A stretch of 64,000 nucleotides of DNA from Myxococcales bacterium (GTDB lineage: Bacteria; Myxococcota_A; Polyangia; Polyangiales; Ga0077539): contig JAEUKI010000061.1 of NCBI GenBank assembly GCA_016793325.1, positions 1-64,000 on the forward strand, read 5' to 3'. A program made the position numbers and the translations under genes. Below the pieces are notes generated by a model. That model saw nothing but the letters and a program-made list of their open reading frames with translations, had not been told where the DNA came from and searched no databases. Positions 1-8,371 of the stretch are shown in pieces; position 1 is the stretch's first letter, and each line of letters opens with the position of its first letter.

Positions 1-345
1 TTCGGCCTTTTGCTGCAGATCTGCGTCGACCATCGGCGTCAGCAATTCTTGCAATAGCGCTGCTATTGCTGCGAATCGCTTCCTTGCTGGTCTCGCAGCT
101 CCTTGCAAAAGTCTCGAACTTCCACTCCAACGCCCTCTCAACGTTTCACGCGGAAGGTTGGTCACGTACCACCAATCGTGCTGGCAACGCTCCTGCCCAT
201 TGCTGTCCACCAACATGAAGCGAATCGCGCTGTCATGCGCCGTTACGCGCATTGGGTCGCGCGCGCGCCGCGCCTCTGGCAACTTCACTTGTTCTACAGC
301 GCGCTCACGCCGAGCGCCGCCTGACTTACTCGAGAGGATCGAGGC
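1..345. other. leading stretch without a recognisable gene
   Basis: No convincing gene is visible. One plus-strand frame is open from base 2 to a TGA at 347-349, but its third codon positions are rich in A and T, unlike every real gene in the window, and the peptide resembles no family I know. The stretch has noticeably lower GC than what follows. It most likely holds the upstream region of the lipoprotein gene starting at 346, with a GAGG-type ribosome binding site just before the ATG. Confidence 0.4.
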
Positions 346-2052
346 ATGAAGCAACTGACACACCTGAATCGCTCTACACGAATTGCCGGCGCGGTCGCGC
401 TCGCCCTGACCATCAACGCGTGCAGCACCCCCGTCGTCGGCCCCGGAGACTCGTCTACGTCCGAAGCGGGCTTCGACGGCGCGATGGAAGCCGCCGTCGA
501 CGTGCCGACAGACACCAACTCCTGCCCGTCGAATCAGCTCACGTGCAGCGGGCGCTGCGTGGACGCGCAAATTGACCCGGCCAACTGCGGCGCGTGCGGC
601 AACGCGTGCGCAGCCGGACAAGCGTGCTCGATGGGCATGTGCGTCACGAACTGCCCGCCGGGGCAGAGCAACTGTATGGGAATGTGCCGTGATTTGCAGG
701 GCGATCGCGGCAACTGCAGCGCGTGTGGAACCGCATGTGCGTCCGGCCAGGTGTGCTCGATGGGCATGTGCGTCACGAGCTGCGCGACGGGCCAAACCGA
801 CTGCATGGGGAGCTGTCGCGACCTCTCGACGGACCGAGCCAACTGCGGCACCTGCGGCAGCGCGTGCGCGGCCGGGCAAGTGTGCTCGATGGGCATGTGC
901 GTCGTTTCGTGTGGCGCGGGACTGACAGACTGCATGGGGACGTGCCGTGACTTGCAGAGCGACCGCGGCAACTGCGGCGCCTGCGGGACGATGTGCCCCG
1001 CAGGACAAGCGTGCTCGATGGGCATGTGCGCTCCGACGTGCGCGATGGGGCAGACGGACTGCATGGGGACGTGCCGCGACCTCACCTCGGACAACTTGAA
1101 TTGTGGGGCTTGTGGCCGCGCGTGTCCGTCGGGACAAGCGTGCTCGATGGGCATGTGCGCGTCGACGTGCGCGATGGGACAGACCGACTGCATGGGGACG
1201 TGCCGAGACCTCACCAGCGACCGCGCCAACTGCGGCGCGTGCGGGCGCGCGTGCGCCGCAGGACAAGTGTGCTCTGCCTCGGCGTGCGTGGCCTCGTGCG
1301 GGATGGGGCTGACGAACTGCTCGGGATCGTGCGCAGACACGAACACCAGCCCGAGCAACTGCGGGGCGTGCGGGACGGCGTGCGCGACCGCGCCCAACGC
1401 GAGCCCTGTGTGCGTGGGCGGCGGCTGCGATTTTGTGTGCCGCGCTGGGTTTCGCGACTGCAACAGCGTGGCGATGGACGGGTGCGAGCTCGACGTTCGC
1501 GCGGACGTGAACAACTGCGGCCGCTGCGGAGGCGCGTGCCCCGCGCGGGCGAACGCGAGCCCGCGGTGTGGCGCAGGAGTGTGTTCGTTTGTGTGCGACG
1601 CGAATTTCTTGGACTGCAACCGAGTCGCGACGGACGGCTGCGAGGCCAACACACGGACTGACGCCAACAACTGCGGCGCGTGCGGCAACGTCTGCAGCGG
1701 GAGCACCAACACGTGTGAGAACGGCGTGTGTGTGGTGGGGGGTCCGGCGCAGTGCCTATCGGGAACGACGAACGCGACGGCCCGCTGGGTCGTGTGTCGC
1801 TCGGACGCGGCCACCGCGTGGATCGCGCACGCGACGCCCGGCGGAGGGAGCTTCCAAGCGCTGGCGATCTGCCAGTCGTTTGGGTACACGCGCGTCGCGC
1901 GCTGGGGCGGCACGTTCAACAGCATCTGCGGCTACAACCAATCGACGGCCTCGTGCTCGATGCCGGGCACACCGACGTTCGATGGCGCCGGGGGCAACCC
2001 GACGAGCGGCGCGGCCATCGCGAACACCGTGATGTGGGAGTGCGCGCGCTGA
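346..2052 (+). CDS. Cys-rich repeat lipoprotein
   Basis: The 568-residue product starts with a lipoprotein signal ending in a lipobox (INAC, Cys26) followed by a short Asp/Ser-rich linker. Residues from about 60 to 460 are nine Cys-rich modules: six have exactly 43 residues with eight to nine cysteines each (core NCGACG, CSMGMC), a seventh is slightly longer, and two more divergent modules carry DGCE and NCG motifs. The last ~100 residues form a different Cys-containing domain (CQSFGY, NSICGY) of a type I associate with secreted myxobacterial proteins. The repeats resemble the Cys-rich putative metal-binding repeats of delta-proteobacterial surface proteins; the role is unknown. Anchoring in the outer membrane and disulfide stabilisation are inferred. 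It converges on the next gene with a 73-base gap. Confidence 0.85.
   Translation: MKQLTHLNRSTRIAGAVALALTINACSTPVVGPGDSSTSEAGFDGAMEAAVDVPTDTNSCPSNQLTCSGRCVDAQIDPANCGACGNACAAGQACSMGMCVTNCPPGQSNCMGMCRDLQGDRGNCSACGTACASGQVCSMGMCVTSCATGQTDCMGSCRDLSTDRANCGTCGSACAAGQVCSMGMCVVSCGAGLTDCMGTCRDLQSDRGNCGACGTMCPAGQACSMGMCAPTCAMGQTDCMGTCRDLTSDNLNCGACGRACPSGQACSMGMCASTCAMGQTDCMGTCRDLTSDRANCGACGRACAAGQVCSASACVASCGMGLTNCSGSCADTNTSPSNCGACGTACATAPNASPVCVGGGCDFVCRAGFRDCNSVAMDGCELDVRADVNNCGRCGGACPARANASPRCGAGVCSFVCDANFLDCNRVATDGCEANTRTDANNCGACGNVCSGSTNTCENGVCVVGGPAQCLSGTTNATARWVVCRSDAATAWIAHATPGGGSFQALAICQSFGYTRVARWGGTFNSICGYNQSTASCSMPGTPTFDGAGGNPTSGAAIANTVMWECAR
523..1296 (+). repeat. six in-phase 129-bp coding repeats
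   Basis: Six direct repeats of exactly 129 bp (43 codons) lie inside the Cys-rich lipoprotein gene. The segment tgctcgatgggcatgtgc recurs nearly unchanged in five of them. The period keeps the reading frame, so copy number could change by recombination without breaking the gene. More diverged seventh to ninth modules follow to about base 1730. Confidence 0.8.
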
Positions 2053-2125
2053 ACGGGCGTCGAACGCGGGGAGAGTGAGCGCGCTCCACGGCAAGCGCGC
2101 ACGCGCTCGGCAGCGAGCGATTCTG

Positions 2126-4426
2126 TTACGTGTGTCGCTCGCGCAGCTCGTGGTGGACCCTGTCGTAGTAGCGCTCGAGTCCCTCCGCGAAGCGCGCGAG
2201 CGCCCCGAGCTCGACGCACGCGGGGTCGACCGTCGCGCCTGTCGCGCGGGCTCGTTCGACGGCGCGGTCGACGACGGGGTGGCGGTGGCGATCGTGGTCG
2301 TACGCCTCGAGATGCCCGCACGTCTGCCAGTGCGCCGACAGAAAGGCTCGCTCGCGTGGCGCGTCGACTCCGTAGCGCACGCCGCCGAGCGCGCCGGGGC
2401 CCAGGCTCTCGGGGTCCACGCCGAGCGCGCGAAACACAGGGAGACAGCCCGCGCACGGCGGCGCGAGGTAGTACGGATTCTGCCCTGACGAGAGCGTGAC
2501 GCCGTCGCGAAACCACGCGTGGAGCTCACGCTCGATTTCGTGTGTCGTCGAGGGACCGCCGTCGCGCACCCGACGCGCGCGGCGAACGAGGTCCTCGCTT
2601 CGGGGCGTCGTGGCGAGGGCGTCGAGCGAACCGTCGGGGAGCCGCGCGAAGAGCAACAGCGCGTCGGTGAGCGAATAGTCCCACGGACGCACGCGCTCGA
2701 TCAGCGCGAGCGCCGCGCGCGCGACGGGCTCGGTGGGCGCGTAGCTCGCGTACATCCAGGGCGCGCGCACGGGATCGGGCCTGCCGACTTGGCTCGTCGG
2801 AGACGTGATGTCGCCCGACGGCGCGCGCGCGAAGGAGGCGAGCAAGAGCGACTCGCGGTCTTCGAGCGGGCGCGACGCGAAGAGCGCTTCGAGCCACGGT
2901 TGGCGCGGCGGCGCGTGATCGAGCGCCGCGAGCAGCGCCTCGCGGTGAACGACGGAGTGATCGAGCTGCGAGCGCCACACGTCGAGCATCGCGTCGCGGA
3001 CGAGGCGCGAGGTGCGGGTGGGCGGATAGGTTCCGTAGGGAGGGTCGATGGCGGGGATTTCGAGCGGCGATCGATCGAGCTTCTTCTCGAGCGCGCGGCG
3101 AAAGTACCCCCGAGACGCGCCGCATTGCCACGCGTAGCGGACCGCTTGATCGAGCTCGACCTCGCACTGCACGAGCTCGGCACATGAATATTGACGCGCT
3201 AATTCATCAGCGCCGGGCTCGAGCCACTCGGGCTCGCGAGAGAGCGCCACGATGAAGCGCCAGAGCGGCCAGCGCTCGGTCCGCCCGTCGGGCAGACGAA
3301 AGCAGCGCTCTTCGTGCGCGCGATCCCGGAGGCCGATCTCGAGGAACATCGCGAGGCGCTCGACGAGGCACGGGACGCGGCGATCGCGGAGGGCGTTCGA
3401 GATGTTTCCGCCAGCGAGCGAGCGGTCCGTGGCGAGCACGTGCAAGAGCATGTGCTGCTTGGGCGTGAGCTCTTCGAGCAACAGCGGCTCGGCGTCGCGC
3501 GCTTCGGGGAGCACGAGGTCGAGGAGCGGCTCGATCCGGTCCATCACCGTGAAGTGTCCCTGCCCGCGTACGTGCTCGATCGACTCGAACAGCGCGTCGA
3601 CCAGGATCGAAGGCGTGCTCGCGTCGATGGGGTCGAACGCCTCGAGCGCGAACAGCGTGAGGTCGTCGTGCCACACGAGCTCTGGTTGGCTCCCAGGCGG
3701 ACGCGCGACGATGGCCGCGATGCGCGCGATGGTCTCGGGAGCGCGATCGCCGAGCCACGAAAGGCCGATCGCGCATCCGTCGCCGACGGCGCTCTCTTCG
3801 GGGCACGCGCGAAGCCTCGCTGACAGCGTCGCGCCGACGTCGGCTGCGCCTTGGAGCGCGAGCGCCGCGAGCGACAGCGCCGCGCTCGCGCCGACGGTGA
3901 GGTCTTCGTCATCGAGCGCAGCAATGACGCGGGAGACGCTCTCGTTCGCGATCGACGGGAGGTAGCCGAGCAGCACGAGCGCGTGCGCGCGCACGGCGGG
4001 ATCAGCGTCATCGAGCAGCGGCACAAAAGCAGAAGCGCGCGAAGCGATCGCCTCGTACGAGCGACGCCAGAGCTCAGCCCGGCCGTCGGAGCGCGAGGGC
4101 ATCTCGAGCACGGATCGTCGCCACTTGCGGCCTTCGTAGCGCGTCGCGAGGTAGCCGAGCAGGGACAACAGCGGGGCGCGGTCTTCGATCGTCGGGGCGA
4201 GCGCGAGCTCGACGAGCAGCGCGGTGGCCTCGGGCGCGCCCTGCCAGTGCGATCCCTGGTGGATCACCGACAGCGAGAGCGCCCGCCGAGCCTCTTCGCG
4301 CGCGCGGGCGTTGCCTCGGTACAGAGCGCGAAGGTTGTCTGGGGTGTCGAGGGCCGTTCCGTACGCGTGCGAGAGATCGGCCCACGCGACGCTGTCCACG
4401 AGGCGATCGAGGGATGCTTCGTTCAC
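2126..4426 (-). CDS. HEAT-repeat-like protein of unknown function
   Basis: The product has about 766 residues if it starts at the GTG at 4424-4426. The open frame continues upstream to 4984, but that extension is Arg/Ser-rich low-complexity sequence and overlaps the divergent GH3 gene, so I reject it. The N-terminal half contains helical repeats of HEAT/PBS-lyase type (for example ALVLLGYLPS, AALSLAALAL, VIAALDDEDL). The C-terminal half is a less regular alpha-helical region ending with a PCAGC cysteine pair and a TCGHLEAYDHDRH stretch. No signal peptide is seen, so a cytoplasmic scaffold or regulatory role is inferred. No specific function is recognised. Confidence 0.7.
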   Translation of the reverse strand: MNEASLDRLVDSVAWADLSHAYGTALDTPDNLRALYRGNARAREEARRALSLSVIHQGSHWQGAPEATALLVELALAPTIEDRAPLLSLLGYLATRYEGRKWRRSVLEMPSRSDGRAELWRRSYEAIASRASAFVPLLDDADPAVRAHALVLLGYLPSIANESVSRVIAALDDEDLTVGASAALSLAALALQGAADVGATLSARLRACPEESAVGDGCAIGLSWLGDRAPETIARIAAIVARPPGSQPELVWHDDLTLFALEAFDPIDASTPSILVDALFESIEHVRGQGHFTVMDRIEPLLDLVLPEARDAEPLLLEELTPKQHMLLHVLATDRSLAGGNISNALRDRRVPCLVERLAMFLEIGLRDRAHEERCFRLPDGRTERWPLWRFIVALSREPEWLEPGADELARQYSCAELVQCEVELDQAVRYAWQCGASRGYFRRALEKKLDRSPLEIPAIDPPYGTYPPTRTSRLVRDAMLDVWRSQLDHSVVHREALLAALDHAPPRQPWLEALFASRPLEDRESLLLASFARAPSGDITSPTSQVGRPDPVRAPWMYASYAPTEPVARAALALIERVRPWDYSLTDALLLFARLPDGSLDALATTPRSEDLVRRARRVRDGGPSTTHEIERELHAWFRDGVTLSSGQNPYYLAPPCAGCLPVFRALGVDPESLGPGALGGVRYGVDAPRERAFLSAHWQTCGHLEAYDHDRHRHPVVDRAVERARATGATVDPACVELGALARFAEGLERYYDRVHHELRERHT

Positions 4427-4535
4427 GATCGACGACGATGAGCGCCGCGCACTCTGTCTGCAAGCTCTGCGGTAGCGTCTCGTTCGTCCGCGCGTGGACG
4501 CGGGCGAGCGAGGCCGCAATGAAAGAGGCGACACG

Positions 4536-6683
4536 ATGACGGCGTTCGACTGGGGGGCGATGGCCGACGGCGAGGACGAGCGCGACGACGCCCGAGAAGA
4601 ACGCGCGAAGGCGATGCGCGCGCGATTGAGCGAGGCGGACAAGCGGGCGATGGTGACGGGAGACGTTCCGTTCTGGCCCGGGCTCACGGAGATGATGGGG
4701 CGGTACAACGCGCGCCCGTGGCCCTCGGGTGAGCTTCGCGCAAAGGGCGTCGCTGGCGTGCATTTCACTGACGGACCGAGGGGCGTGGCGCTCGGGAACG
4801 CGACGTGTTTTCCCGTGGCGATGGCCCGCGGAGCGACGTGGGATCCCGCGCTCGAGCGGCGCGTCGGCGAGGTCCTCGGGATCGAAGCGCGCGCGCAAGG
4901 CGCGAACCTCGTCGGGAGCGCGTGCGTCAATCTCCTCACGCACCCAGCGTGGGGTCGCGCGCAAGAGACGTTCGGCGAAGACACGCACCACGTCGGAGAG
5001 ATGGGCGCGGCGCACGTCGAGGGCGTTCAGCGGCACGTGATGGCGTGCGTGAAGCACTTCGCCTGCAACAACATCGAGAACTCGCGGTTCTTCGTCGACG
5101 CGGTCGCCGACGAGCGAACGCTGAACGAGGTGTATCTCCCGCACTTTCATCGCTGCGTTCGCGCGGGCGCCGCCTCGGTGATGACCGCGTACAACAAGGT
5201 CAACGGCGAGCACTGCGCCGAGAGCCGCGCGCTGCTCACCGACGTGCTCAAGGGCGAGTGGGGCTTCGACGGCTTCGTGATCTCGGACTGGGTCTTCGGA
5301 CTGCGCTCGGGAGCCAAGGCGATCGCCGCGGGGCTCGACATCGACATGCCGTTTCGAAACCTCGTCTATAAAGCGCTGCCGAAGGCCCTCTCGGACGGGC
5401 GCGTCACGCGGGCGCGGCTCGACGACGCGGTCTTGCGCATCCTTCGGCAGCAGCTTCGCTTCGCGCGCGTCGGAGGGCGCGAGAGGTACGCCGACGACGC
5501 CGTCGGCAGCGACGAGCACCGCGCGGTCGCGCGCGAGGTCGCCGCGCGATCGATGGTGCTCTTGAAAAACGACCCACACAAAGGCGAGCCCCTGTTGCCG
5601 CTGGACGCTTCACGACTGCGCGCGGTCGCGGTGATCGGTCGACTCGGGACCGAAGCGAACCTCGGGGACCGCGGGAGCAGCCAGGTGTTTCCGCGCTCGA
5701 CCGTGTCACCGCTCGAGGGCTTGCGGGCCGCGCTGCCGAAGGCGCGCGTGTCGAGCGCAGACGGGTCGGACGTGCGCCGCGCGACAGACCTCGCGCGAGA
5801 CGCGGACGTCGCCGTCGTCGTGATCGGGCTCGACTACACGAACGAAGGCGAGCTCGTCGATCCGCCGCTCCGCTGGGACGTGTGGAAGGTGTTCGAGCCG
5901 CCGCCCCTCGAAGAGCTCCCGCGCATCGCGCGCGCTCGGAGCCAACGACGAACGCTCTACACCGCGGGCGATCGCGCGTCGCTCGCGCTCGACCCCTCGG
6001 ACGTCGCGCTCGTGCGCGCGGTCGTCGCGGCCAACCCCGCGACAGTCGTCGTTCTCGTCGCGGGCAGCGCGGTGTCGACCGAGGCGTGGCGCGACGCTGT
6101 CCCCGCGATCGTGATGGCTTGGTACCCCGGAATGGAAGGCGGACACGCGCTCGCCGACGTGCTTCTGGGCCGCGAAGAGCCCGCGGGGAGGCTCCCCTTC
6201 GCGTGGCCCGACCGCGACGCGAACACGCCGCCGTGGTGGTCCTCGACGAGAGAGCGAGTCGAGTACCGCGCGTTGCACGGCGAGCGCCTGCACGAGTCAC
6301 GGCGGTGGACGCCTGCGTTCGCGCTGGGCCACGGGCTCTCGTACACGCGCGTGACCCGATCGCTGATCGAGTGCGTCCCACAACCGAGCGCGGGCGCGAT
6401 CGTCGCGCGCGTTCGCGTGAGCAACGAAGGGGCCCGCGACGCGAGGGAGCTCGTCGCGATTCGCGCCGCGTGCGAGGGCGAACCCTCGCAGCTCGTGGGA
6501 TTTTCGCGGGCGAAGGTGGCCGCCGGCGAGAGCGCGGTCGTCGAGGTGACGCTCGACGCGCGGACGCTCGCGCGGCGCGAGCCAGGGCGCGGGTGGCGCT
6601 CGCCGAGAGGCGAGGTGCGAGTGTTCGTCCAGGGAGACGCGCGCGCAGGAGAGCGCTCGATTTCGTGGGTCGACCCGGCGTGA
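4536..6683 (+). CDS. glycoside hydrolase family 3 beta-glycosidase
   Basis: This 715-residue protein has the family 3 layout. An N-terminal TIM barrel carries the KHF motif near residue 172 and the FVISDW motif with nucleophile Asp251. An alpha/beta sandwich follows (VIGLDYTNEGE, WYPGMEGG), then a fibronectin III-like C-terminal domain. It should hydrolyse terminal beta-glucosidic or related linkages of oligosaccharides. No signal peptide is visible, so it probably acts in the cytoplasm on imported sugars. The ATG at 4536 is chosen because AGAGG sits seven bases upstream; an in-frame ATG at 4494 lacks a site. It is divergent from the HEAT-like gene, leaving about 109 bases for both promoters. 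Confidence 0.88.
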   Translation: MTAFDWGAMADGEDERDDAREERAKAMRARLSEADKRAMVTGDVPFWPGLTEMMGRYNARPWPSGELRAKGVAGVHFTDGPRGVALGNATCFPVAMARGATWDPALERRVGEVLGIEARAQGANLVGSACVNLLTHPAWGRAQETFGEDTHHVGEMGAAHVEGVQRHVMACVKHFACNNIENSRFFVDAVADERTLNEVYLPHFHRCVRAGAASVMTAYNKVNGEHCAESRALLTDVLKGEWGFDGFVISDWVFGLRSGAKAIAAGLDIDMPFRNLVYKALPKALSDGRVTRARLDDAVLRILRQQLRFARVGGRERYADDAVGSDEHRAVAREVAARSMVLLKNDPHKGEPLLPLDASRLRAVAVIGRLGTEANLGDRGSSQVFPRSTVSPLEGLRAALPKARVSSADGSDVRRATDLARDADVAVVVIGLDYTNEGELVDPPLRWDVWKVFEPPPLEELPRIARARSQRRTLYTAGDRASLALDPSDVALVRAVVAANPATVVVLVAGSAVSTEAWRDAVPAIVMAWYPGMEGGHALADVLLGREEPAGRLPFAWPDRDANTPPWWSSTRERVEYRALHGERLHESRRWTPAFALGHGLSYTRVTRSLIECVPQPSAGAIVARVRVSNEGARDARELVAIRAACEGEPSQLVGFSRAKVAAGESAVVEVTLDARTLARREPGRGWRSPRGEVRVFVQGDARAGERSISWVDPA

Positions 6684-6778
6684 ACGGCGGGACAATTTCC
6701 ATACCCTTGCGGCGTCGAGCGCGGCGTGTCCGATCTTGCGCCCTGTGGCGATCGCCCAACGACGCTACGATCGACCTG

Positions 6779-7753
6779 GTGATCGATCATCGATTTCGTG
6801 TGTCGTGTGCGTCAGCGGTCGTCGTGTGCGTCGCGCTCGTCGCGTGCAAGCGAGCGCCGACCGTCGACCCGCAGCAACAGCAGGTGAACGCAAGGCTGTC
6901 CGAGCTCGCGCAGGTCGCGCTGCCCGAAGCGCGCTCGACGCGAACGTCCGCAGCGCCGCATCTTCGGTTGGTGATCACCTCGAGCGCGGTCGAGCTCGAC
7001 AACTTGCTCCTCGCGCGAGGGCGCGCGGGCGTGACCCCGGTCGTTCGTTCGCGCGTCGTCCAGCTCGACAACGGAGCGTTTCGCGCGAGCGACATCCGCG
7101 GAGGCGAGCACGGGTTCTTGATCGAGCCGCTGCGTGACGCGTTCGCCGAGCTCCGCCGCCCCTTCGAGGCCGACGGAGGCGCGCGACCGAAGGTGCACCT
7201 CGGGATCTACGCCGCGAGCAACCTCTCGGCCTACACGCTCTATCGCGCGCTCTACACGATCGCCCAGACGGGAAACGTCGACGTGCACCTGATGCTCCGT
7301 CGAGGCAGCGAATACGTGGCGCTCGGGCTCGACGTGCCGAACCTCCGCGACAGAGGCGCGACCGAAGATTGCTGGCACTACAGCGTTCATGCGGGCACGG
7401 AGCAGTCGAAGATCGTCGCGAGATCTCTGCGCCGCGGTGAGACCGTCGAGTCCTTCGCACGACGGGCCGCGACTGTCTCGTTCGAGGTGCCCGCGAACAG
7501 CGGGGACGCAGCGGTCGTCGCAGAGCCGCCGACCTCGAGCGAACGAGCGCTCGAGATGAGCGCCGGGGCGATCGATCTCGACGCGTGTGCGACGGAGCTA
7601 CGATCCATGCAGACGGCGCTCGGCGGACAAGCGTGCGAGCCGATGGCCATCGTCGTGGACAGGGCGCTCCCGTACGGCGCGCTCGTGGCGCTGCAAGAGA
7701 AGCTGCAGTCCGACCTCGCGCTGGCGCCCGTGCAGTGGGGGCTGCGCAACTGA
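6779..7753 (+). CDS. ExbD/TolR-like lipoprotein
   Basis: The product has about 324 residues from a GTG start. A short signal ends in the lipobox LVAC, giving an outer-membrane or periplasmic lipoprotein. Residues ~40-180 resemble the periplasmic domain of ExbD/TolR biopolymer-transport proteins: an ITSSAVELD strand, then a segment equivalent to the PYxLLYxVMYTAGQAG helix (here SAYTLYRALYTIAQTG). The C-terminal end (VVDRALPYGALVALQ) looks like a second, partial copy. Normal ExbD proteins have an N-terminal membrane helix that pairs with ExbB; here it is replaced by a lipid anchor, and no exbB is nearby. The assignment rests on motif resemblance only. The function is unknown, possibly energy-independent peptidoglycan or receptor binding. 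Confidence 0.7.
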   Translation: MIDHRFRVSCASAVVVCVALVACKRAPTVDPQQQQVNARLSELAQVALPEARSTRTSAAPHLRLVITSSAVELDNLLLARGRAGVTPVVRSRVVQLDNGAFRASDIRGGEHGFLIEPLRDAFAELRRPFEADGGARPKVHLGIYAASNLSAYTLYRALYTIAQTGNVDVHLMLRRGSEYVALGLDVPNLRDRGATEDCWHYSVHAGTEQSKIVARSLRRGETVESFARRAATVSFEVPANSGDAAVVAEPPTSSERALEMSAGAIDLDACATELRSMQTALGGQACEPMAIVVDRALPYGALVALQEKLQSDLALAPVQWGLRN

Positions 7754-7824
7754 GCGCGAGTCTCGGGGGGCGACCGAGCGAGCGCTGGGCTCGCGGCGCG
7801 AGTTCCTGATACATCAGCGAAGCG

Positions 7825-8358
7825 ATGGGTGATGCACCAGTTCGTTTCGAAGAACACGATCGCGCGCTCCATTGGCGCGACGCGCCGCTCGCAGAGCTCA
7901 CGGTCGGAGAGCTCTACGCGATTCTCGCGCTGAGACAGCGGGTGTTCGTGGTCGAGCAGTCGTGCCCCTACCTCGACGCGGACGGCTACGACGAGCGCGC
8001 GGTGCACGTGTGGGCCGAGGTCGAGGTCGATCGCGCCGAGCACGAGCCTGCGCGCGTGCCGACGGTGCTCGCCGTCGCGCGGGTGTTCGCGCCACGAATC
8101 AAGTACGACGAAGCGAGCATCGGCCGCGTCGTCACCGCCCCCGAAGCGCGCAGAACGGGCCTCGGTCGCGTCCTCGTCGCGCGGGCGATCGCCGTGATCG
8201 AAGCGCGCTTCGGCGCCGTGCCCATCAAGCTGAGCGCGCAGGCGCACCTCGAGCGCTTCTACAGCGAGTTCGGCTTCGTCACGGTGTCCGACAGGTACAT
8301 GGAGGACGACATTCCGCACGTCGCGATGCGACGAGAGGCTCCGCTGGAAGCGCGTTGA
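7825..8358 (+). CDS. ElaA-family GNAT N-acetyltransferase
   Basis: This 177-residue GNAT-fold protein shows the ElaA hallmark near its N-terminus: ELYAILALRQRVFVVEQ followed by a CPYLDADG segment. The acetyl-CoA pyrophosphate-binding region appears as RTGLGRVLVARAI around residues 110-125, and a GF turn in FYSEFGF follows. It should transfer an acetyl group from acetyl-CoA to an unknown amine; the ElaA substrate is not established. The length fits the family (~150-180). A GATACAT box about 20 bases before the ATG may be the -10 element. It converges on the next gene with stop codons only six bases apart, inside a palindrome. Confidence 0.88.
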   Translation: MGDAPVRFEEHDRALHWRDAPLAELTVGELYAILALRQRVFVVEQSCPYLDADGYDERAVHVWAEVEVDRAEHEPARVPTVLAVARVFAPRIKYDEASIGRVVTAPEARRTGLGRVLVARAIAVIEARFGAVPIKLSAQAHLERFYSEFGFVTVSDRYMEDDIPHVAMRREAPLEAR

Positions 8359-8371
8359 GCGCGCTCAGCGC
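8352..8371. terminator. palindrome shared by two convergent stop codons
   Basis: The perfect 12-bp palindrome TGAGCGCGCTCA at 8356-8367 contains the TGA of the acetyltransferase gene and, on the other strand, the TGA of the beta-helix lipoprotein gene. It extends to 20 bp with one mismatched pair. It could form a hairpin in either transcript and act as a short bidirectional terminator, but no T-run follows, so intrinsic termination is uncertain. Confidence 0.35.

Noticed and set aside
534..1925. 463-codon minus-strand open frame opposite the Cys-rich lipoprotein
   Set aside because: It only mirrors the repeats of the real gene (His/Pro-rich repeats) and has no homology features or ribosome site.
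2126..4984. Long version (952 codons) of the HEAT-like gene
   Set aside because: The first ~186 codons overlap the divergent GH3 gene and translate to Arg/Ser/Pro-rich sequence unlike the rest.
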